A stretch of DNA of 64,000 bases. It comes from Ciona intestinalis (lineage: Eukaryota; Chordata; Ascidiacea; Phlebobranchia; Cionidae). Made by a program: the position numbers and the translations under genes. Under the pieces are notes generated by a model. That model saw nothing but the letters and a program-made list of their open reading frames with translations. It had not been told where the DNA came from and did no database searches. Numbering within the stretch: the first letter of the stretch is position 1; every line of letters starts with the position of its first letter. Below are positions 57,576-64,000 of the stretch, in pieces. The stretch covers positions 1,168,690-1,232,689 of the forward strand of contig NC_020167.2 of assembly GCF_000224145.3 (NCBI RefSeq), in the 5' to 3' direction.

Positions 57576-58050
57576 CGTTTTTTCGCTATATTGTGAGAGT
57601 TAGGCTATATTGCCGATTTATACTGGGCAAGCTATATATTCGTTAGTGGTGACAATAAAGGTTTAAGTGACCAACATCTGCTGTTTAACAAAGTAGTCAG
57701 AGTTCTCAAGTGTCTGTACAGGGTTCTGAAGAGTCTGGATAAGCATTTAAAACTAGGGGCACGTATGCAACCTTTGAAAGACAACATACAACAGGGGTAC
57801 TGGCAGCATAACGCCGCAAAAATCGTATAGACATAGAGGGACTTAATACAATGAGCAAGGCATAGAATGTTTAAATTTCATAAAATCTAATATGATAACA
57901 AAGATTTTAAACTGTCTCCTCTCATTCCGCCTATTAGCTGTTTGCGAAACGTTCAATAACTTTTTCTTTGTTTTAATATTTATCTTTACAGTGTTGTCAA
58001 TTAAAACAGGCGTGATAGTACCAATTCGTGGTATCGCCCAAAAGTCGACA

Positions 58051-58249
58051 TAGAGTAGGGTGGGGGAAGATAGGACACCTTTAGCACATACTATCTACAT
58101 GTGTTGATCGTGTTTTAAACAATTAACAACGGTCTAGGGGAGTCGTGAGGAAACGCTTGTATAATTCTTTGCATTTTCCTTGTTTACTACAAAATTGGGC
58201 GAGAAAATAGAATGAAAAGGTGTCCCATCTTCCCCCAACCTACTATATA
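58051..58249 (-). mobile_element. Cimi-1-like MITE
   Basis: Complete intergenic copy; GAGTAGGGTGGGGGAAGATA to CCCCCAACCTACTATATA. Confidence 0.9.
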
Positions 58250-59039
58250 TTTTGAATTTGCAAGTATTAGGCAACATATGCTAAGATTCCCGTCTTACTC
58301 CACCCCACCACACAACATACGGACTCTGGTATTAGGCTACGATGCTAATGGTGGTGAACTTTATTTACGGTAGTGCAACTCACAAACTTTGCGGTGTATA
58401 TTACACGTTTATATTTCCTAATGAAGTCGTAAGAGCCATGAACTTTCATTAGAACTAGGCTCTCTTGTATTTTATACTGTAATAGCGTAAAAGCTCCACG
58501 CGCCCACAGAAATAAAAAAGAATAAAACGCGCATCTCCAATGCCGGCAAAGGAAAGAGCATGATACACTCTCTCTCTTTCGTGGGTCGTTCCCGTTTATC
58601 ATTGTGGTCAATCAAATCGAGGGCGTTTTATGTAGTTTTTTAGCACGTTAGTGGTCATATAGATCCTTTTTCGTCGAACAGTTGTTCTTGTTGTTGTTGT
58701 TTTTTGGACGACATTTTTCCGCACTTATACCTCAATTTTCAATTCTAGCATTTATTCTTTGTTCTCTTGATTGAAATTAAATCAATATATATTTATAATT
58801 TTTAGACTGAATTTTCAGATTTAAAACCGCACGATGAGCGATTAATTAACGATTACTTTCCTCATGCACTTTACATAACGGAAATACTGCCTGGCAGTTT
58901 GGCGGGAAACGACGGCATGCGTGTTGTATCCACACAACGATTCACGACTGAATCAAACTGTTAGCATTTAAGTTGGGATGCATTAAATGCACTACTCTTA
59001 TACCGTATTATCTTTAATCGTAATTAAAACATTATTTTT

Positions 59040-59360
59040 AATTCAACATCATATGATTAATATTAGCTTCTAACATTACCTGATTACTGCGTGATTACGG
59101 TTTGTCAAAATTCATGAAAACAAACGTTTTTAAGCGACGACAACGTTAACTATTGTAAGTTTACAATAAACACATGGTACAGGAGTTGTACAAAGCGCAT
59201 TTACACATATTCTTTACCAATCACTCAATCCTCATACGTCATAAGTTTCATTAGTTATAATACATGTATAAATTCATTCCGCCTACTGCTCCACAGTCAC
59301 CAATGGCGACTAGAACCCGTTTTGTTGGTTACTTCAGATTTGTTTTTGATCGAGCCTAGT
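59040..59360 (+). repeat. Dispersed repeat; halves recur at 15.7 kb and 17.7 kb
   Basis: The left half is found inverted at 15690-15850 (GTCGTCGCTTAAAAACG), the right half directly at 17700-17870 (AATGGCGACT, TTTTTGATCGAGC). The unit thus seems about 320 bp and moderately old. Confidence 0.55.
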
Positions 59361-59364
59361 CCTG

Positions 59365-59665
59365 GCGCCATGGTGTAGTGGTTAGCGCGCCTGCCTGTAA
59401 CCCAGAGGCTACAAGGCTCGACGCTGCTACCATTGTGGGCGTATGTGTCCTTGGGCAAGACACTTAACGGCAATTGCTCCAACCCAGTGGTCACTAATGG
59501 GTTGTCCAAATTATCAGCCATACATAAAAAAAATAATAATTACCCGCAAAGTAACATACATGGTAACTCGTAAGCTGGCACGAGGTGTTAACCCGTGTGA
59601 TAATGACTGTCGTTTTCCGGCCACGCAAGGATAAAGTAAGTTACATTCATTCATTCATTCATAGT
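59365..59665 (+). mobile_element. Full-length tRNA-derived SINE (Cics-1-like)
   Basis: Best copy of the family. The tRNA-like head GGCGCCATGGTGTAGTGGTT has an A-box, with a B-box-like AGGCTACAAGGCTCGACGC. The body contains GGGCAAGACACTTAACGGC, CACTAATGGGTTGTC, and GTAACTCGTAAGCTGGCACG, and the tail is ATTCATTCATTC. Confidence 0.88.
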
Positions 59666-59686
59666 CGACCCTTGTAGTAAAAGGAT

Positions 59687-59888
59687 TAATTAATATAAAA
59701 GGGTGGGGCAGATAGGACACCTTTTCATTTTGTTTTCTTTTTTCATTTGGTAGTAAACAAAGAACATTTAATGAATTATAAAACCGTATCTTCACGACTT
59801 CCACAGACCGTTGTTAATTGTTTAAAACACGATCAGGCTATTTGGATATTATGTGTTAAAGGTGTCCCATCTTTCCCGACTCTGTTAT
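59687..59888 (+). mobile_element. Cimi-1-like MITE
   Basis: Copy with worn ends (AAAGGGTGGGGCAGATAGGA; TTTCCCGACTCTGTTATC), directly after a full SINE. Confidence 0.85.
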
Positions 59889-60580
59889 CTTATGCTAATT
59901 AGTTTAAAAAGTGCTCATTCATTAGATCTGTGATCTCTTGTTCTTCGTGTTTTGACTTAATTTAAAGTCATAGGGTAAAACAACTATTTTCTAATGTATA
60001 TATATATTTCTAACAACCCGTTTTTTTGAAGGTTTTTAATTAAATTTATTAAATAATTAAATTTCCTAAACAAGTGGTAAACTGTAAGCGTTAACCTACC
60101 AAATAACTAAACTGGCCTAATAAACTTGAATAGTTGGTGTAGTTTTTGAAATAAACAACTAAAACCTCTTAAAACTACTATGCGCCTATCTTTTACAATG
60201 GAGACCAAGCGAAATGGGGACGGAGTTGGCGGTCACGTGAATAGAAAAAAGAATATATTATCACAGTTTTGGGCAGTTGCGCGTTCTACTCTTTTTTATT
60301 TCTGTGCACGCGCCCCGCAAGCCGACATGCGCGTGAATATATATCGTCCGAAACTACAGAAACCTATAGACGCTCCACTCCTTGAACGCGGCGGTTTATT
60401 CAAATCCTAACTTGGCAGAGAGAGTTACGTGAGTTTAAACTCAAACTATATTAACCATTTTTTTTCTAGTCGTTTAAAAATTTTCAAGTTTGTCAAAATT
60501 ATTTTTGTTGAAACCAAAATGTCATCTCTTTTATTAGAATCGTTTCTGAAAAAGAGGCGGAGTAACACCAATTTTAAAAA

Positions 60581-60588
60581 TGACGTCA
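60581..60588 (+). promoter_or_regulatory. CRE-type TGACGTCA upstream of 14-3-3 gene D
   Basis: A TGACGTCA site 172-179 bp before the gene D ATG, in a position comparable to the sites upstream of gene A. A TTTTAG acceptor at about 60715-60720 just before the 5' UTR of the ATG exon implies an upstream leader exon or trans-splicing. Confidence 0.35.
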
Positions 60589-60759
60589 TGTAAAACGTTT
60601 AACTCGGGTACAGTCAGTGTAAAGGAAAGAGATAGTTCGTTAGATGTGCTGTGTTGGGCTGTTAGTTGCACATTAGTAAACGAAACTGTTTCATATACAA
60701 TTTGTGTTTAAGTGATTTTAGGTTGCGACTATTTCTGTTTTAAAAATAAACCCAGAAAG

Positions 60760-63539
60760 ATGGCTGACGATCGTGATACAATTGTTAAACGTGCTAAATT
60801 GGCCGAACAAGCAGAAAGATACGATGACATGTCTAATTTCATGAAGACTTGTGTAAAAGATCACAGCCACAAAAAATTATCTGTTGAGGTTGGAACATTT
60901 TCTTTTTATAGTTGTTTGATATAAATATTTTTTATTTTTATACTTAGATGTTCCGTTATCGCTTACTGGCCATGAAAGTGTGGTCTACCGGCAGACTTAA
61001 CCCCGCAACATTACGACTTGAAAGTTTAATCCTTTGAATATCGTAACCATCCTTGTGAATAATCATTTAAATTTAATTTAGTTTACTCATACACCGTACG
61101 TGTGTGAAGATTCACGAAGTAGTATTCAATATATACAGATACTAGCGAAAATGCATCAGTTTTTTTGTCAAGTAGTATAATAGACTTATAAAAAGTCATC
61201 AAACTTGAAACTTGCTTCAATTTTCTTCTCATAAATTGTTATCTGGTTTAAAATTAATTTTGGTACTTTCTATTGGTAATATTAAAGAAAAATTTTAAAA
61301 TACGACCCAAATGTATATATAGCCTATACATTATATATGTACTAATTTTTCAGTAGTTTAAAACAAAATATTAGCCAATACTACAAAGCAATCATAATTT
61401 TGGTGACTACTACCAATGGCAAGAATACCACAAGAAAGTATGACTATGGTTTAATGCTAGCTGCTTGTTCTTATTTTCAGGAAAGAAATTTGCTTTCTGT
61501 TGCATACAAAAATGTTGTCGGAGCAAGAAGATCTTCTTGGAGGGTGATTTCTTCAATTGAGCAAAAAGGGGACACAGATAGGAAGAAAGAAATGGCTGGT
61601 ACATACAAAAAAAAGGTAAATCTTCACTTGATGTTTGAGTAGTCATGGTAATCTGATTGCTAATTTTTTGGGGGGTTGAGAGTAAAGAACAAGGTAATAA
61701 AACACTTATTTGCTTTGGTGCATCCCTATAAGGTGGATTTTAAACATAAATTTTTATTCCCAAACCCTTAGACCCCACTTACAATTTTGTGATTACCTCA
61801 CTGTTTGTTACTGTCACTTTCCACTTAAAGCTTTAGGTTTAAATTATATAGTTTTAGTTTTAGAAACCTCTGCTGTCTTTACATGATTTTTAAAGAAAAA
61901 AGTAAAAAGTAAAATCAACCAATAAGTTCTGTGATGAGGTGATCCAAAATCTATTATTGTCATCAAATTAAGCTTTTTGTGTCAAACCCTTTTGATAGTG
62001 CAGTACAAGTATGTAGCATATAATAAATTGTTTTAATTTCAACTAGTTTGAACACCTGTCGCTAGAGAAGAAATACTTGTACCCATTATGTTTAGCGCAA
62101 TAGTATTAAACACAGCTCTAAACTATGGTTATATATTCTATGAGAAAAAAGGTTATATAACTGGTGGCTGGTTTACAACATGTTATTAAATCTTATTGCT
62201 TTACCAGATTGATGCAGAACTGAAGGAGATTTGCCAAGATGTGTTAGAATTGCTAGATGAATTTCTGATCACCAAAGATCCAGTTGAGGATCCAAGTGTT
62301 GATAAAGATTCAAAAGAGTATAAAGAAGGAAAGGAAAGTGAAGTTTTCTACTTGAAAATGAAAGGCGATTACTACAGATACATTGCTGAAGTATCGGAAG
62401 AAAAGGATAGAGCAGGTATGATTGTTTGGTTTCACACAAATTTTATACACATTAAACAATATAAATATCACATATAAAATAATACTTTGTATCTGCCTGC
62501 CATCAAATCACATTATTTGTAATGTTAATTCCTAGATGTGGTTAAACTGTCAAGTGACGCATACCAAGCTGCCTATGACTTGAGCAAGTTGAGTATGCTG
62601 CCAACCAACCCGATCCGTCTTGGGTTGGCACTCAACTTCTCCGTATTTTTTTATGAGATCCAAAGCAACCAAGAAAAAGCTTGCAAACTGGCAAAGGAGG
62701 TACTTTGATTTTTAAAGATAATGTTATTGGCCTAATATTGATAACAATAAGTGATAATTTTTTGTTCAGTTACATAAATATATTAATGTTAATATATAAA
62801 TAAGTTAATTCTTAACTCTAAATTGGTTTCNNNNNNNNNNNNNNNNNNNNNNNNNNNNNNNNNNNNNNNNNNNNNNNNNNNNNNNNNNNNNNNNNNNNNN
62901 NNNNNNNNNNNNNNNNNNNNNNNNNNNNNNNNNNNNNNNNNNNNNNNNNNNNNNNNNNNNNNNNNNNNNNNNNNNNNNNNNNNNAATTGGACAACTTGAA
63001 TGAGGAGAGTTATAAGGACAGCACTCTTATTATGCAGCTCCTTCGAGACAATCTAACAGTATGTTTTAAAATATTTTTACTATTTAGTATTGAAGCACAG
63101 TAACAAACTCTGTTAATTTGTAATTTATAAAATGGTTATGCGTTACGCCCAGTAACTGCCCAAACCGTGATCTGTTTTTTTTTTCTATTCATGTGAACGC
63201 TAACTTCCCCCATTTCGCTTAGTTTCCATTGTAAAAGACAGGCGCACAGTGGTTTTAGCAGGTTTTAGCAATTTATTTCAAAAACTACACCCCTTGTATG
63301 ATAATTGCTCGACCCAGTAGTGACTTGGCTTGTCTAAATTGTTAGCCACACAAAAATTCCTTAAATGAATAATCAACTTTGTAGCCGGAGAGCTACAGAC
63401 ACAGGTGTTAACTAGTCAGCGTGCATCGGGTGTGTCCAACAACTCTGATTTAACGACTGTCTTTTGCACTCATCCATATACTTGTTTGCAGTTGTGGACT
63501 GCAGATCAAGCTGATAATGACCCGCAGTGTGAGGATTAG
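60760..63539 (+). CDS. 14-3-3 protein, gene D, one exon interrupted by gap
   Basis: Exons: 60760-60888, 61481-61615, 62208-62415, 62536-62699, gap-broken exon ending 63058 (visible from 62985), 63492-63539. Starts [20 protein letters not shown]. Motifs are [57 protein letters not shown], and [20 protein letters not shown], which are near the animal consensus, so this is the most canonical member of the cluster. Exon 3 carries an unusual acidic/Lys-rich insert ([19 protein letters not shown]) in the loop between the third and fourth helices, where other family members have about eight residues. The start of exon 5 is lost in the N run at 62831-62984. The tail is short (ADNDPQCED). Confidence 0.95.
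62831..62984. other. Assembly gap (154 N)
   Basis: It hides the end of intron 4 and the 5' part of exon 5 of 14-3-3 gene D. Confidence 1.
63297..63475 (+). mobile_element. SINE, body and 3' part, old
   Basis: ATAATTGCTCGACCCAGTAG, then GGCTTGTCTAAATTGTTAGC; in the last intron of 14-3-3 gene D. Confidence 0.6.
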
Positions 63540-64000
63540 GTATGCTAGGTACCATTCTACAACAATGTGGGAAGATTCTTCTCATTCAAATCAACCAACT
63601 ACTTTCATCTTCGCTTTATTCTATCATAAGTACATTTAGCAGTTGGAATGTGTAAGATTTCTTAACATTAGGAGCACAACATGCCCAACTACCACTTGAC
63701 TGTTCTTTTTTTAAGAGGCTAACAATGTTTGCTGCAGTGACATTTCTTATTTCAACCGCTGTTACACCTTCAACTTCCATAAGCACCATCCAATTTTCTG
63801 ATGTCAATCTTAAATTGCGACCTTTTCTTTAGCTACAACTATACTCTTACTCTCTGTTTAGACGTGCATGTGTTAAGTTAATGTGATCTTATTAACCAGC
63901 AATCAATACTATATCTTATTAACTCAGCGCGAAGCCAGCAGCTACCATGGACAGTATGTTTATATCCGGAAAAAGTATAGTCTCCTAAACTGTTGGTATG
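63540..64000. other. 3' flank of 14-3-3 gene D
   Basis: Contains the 3' UTR of gene D. A minus-strand frame is open at 63616-63825 (NLRLTSENWMVLMEVEGVTA...), but there is no good splice site or ATG to anchor it, so no gene is called. Confidence 0.4.

Larger units (their letters stand above)
56903..60759. other. Intergenic region between 14-3-3 genes C and D
   Basis: No gene is seen. It contains the outer part of the right arm (to 57334), a head-to-head SINE pair (57393-57575), a Cimi-1 (58051-58249), a dispersed repeat (59040-59360), a full SINE (59365-59665), another Cimi-1 (59687-59888), and the gene D promoter region. A 76-codon frame at 60180-60410 is open but has no recognisable domain. 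Confidence 0.6.

Noticed and set aside
59380..59440. tRNA gene in the GGCGCCATGGTGTAGTGGTT segment
   Set aside because: A- and B-box spacing is tRNA-like, but the sequence is the head of a multi-copy SINE and does not form a clean cloverleaf.
60180..60410. 76-codon frame starting [14 protein letters not shown] upstream of 14-3-3 gene D
   Set aside because: Isolated, no domain, no splice partners; likely non-coding leader or promoter DNA.
63616..63825. Open minus-strand frame containing TSENWMVLMEVEGVTAVEIR
   Set aside because: No ATG at the start, no convincing splice acceptor upstream and no recognisable domain; it lies in the probable 3' UTR of 14-3-3 gene D.
1..64000. CRISPR arrays, bacterial operons or phage elements
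   Set aside because: Spliced animal genes throughout; the tandem repeats seen lack the spacer structure of CRISPR.

Overview
This is a 64-kb window of animal nuclear DNA, most likely from the sea squirt Ciona intestinalis (C. robusta type). The genes have many short exons with GT-AG introns, and the intergenic DNA is AT-rich. A roughly 190-bp TIR element ending in GTAGGGTGGGG...CCCCACCCTAC occurs more than 20 times, and a tRNA-derived SINE more than 15 times; they match the descriptions of the Ciona repeats Cimi-1 and Cics-1. Two runs of N (54360-54484, 62831-62984) are assembly gaps. All exon models were built by reading splice sites and checking phase by hand; no search was run.

Layout. 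(1) 168-5325 (+): an 11-exon coiled-coil gene, 667 aa, not securely named. (2) 6447-15404 (-): ARHGAP1 (p50RhoGAP), 11 coding exons, 466 aa, Sec14 plus RhoGAP. (3) 18384-20114 (+): SDCCAG8, a centrosomal coiled-coil protein in one uninterrupted exon. (4) 20422-30924 (+): TUBGCP2 (gamma-tubulin complex component 2), 22 exons, 908 aa, starting 307 bp after the SDCCAG8 stop. (5) 31491-37502 (-): a type I membrane protein with CUB-CUB-kringle-kringle ectodomain and a long tail rich in Tyr, NPxY and Pro motifs. I do not know this architecture from vertebrates. (6) A 14-3-3 cluster from 41 to 63.5 kb: gene A 41192-46771 (+), gene B 50550-53260 (+), gene C 54734-56902 (-, last exon in the gap) and gene D 60760-63539 (+, one exon broken by a gap). 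B and C lie in opposite arms of a large inverted duplication centred on the first gap.

Functional themes. SDCCAG8 and TUBGCP2 are both centrosome/microtubule-nucleation proteins in close tandem and could be co-transcribed, since Ciona uses operons and spliced-leader trans-splicing. The 14-3-3 genes share their exon boundaries, which points to local duplication. B differs from C mainly by amino-acid replacements.

The most interesting items are the CUB/kringle receptor (with a probable GC-AG intron), the inverted 14-3-3 duplication with transposons at its edge, the decayed copy of a TUBGCP2 exon inside an upstream intron, and the SDCCAG8-TUBGCP2 pair. Non-coding stretches are mostly filled by MITEs, SINEs and several unnamed dispersed repeats.
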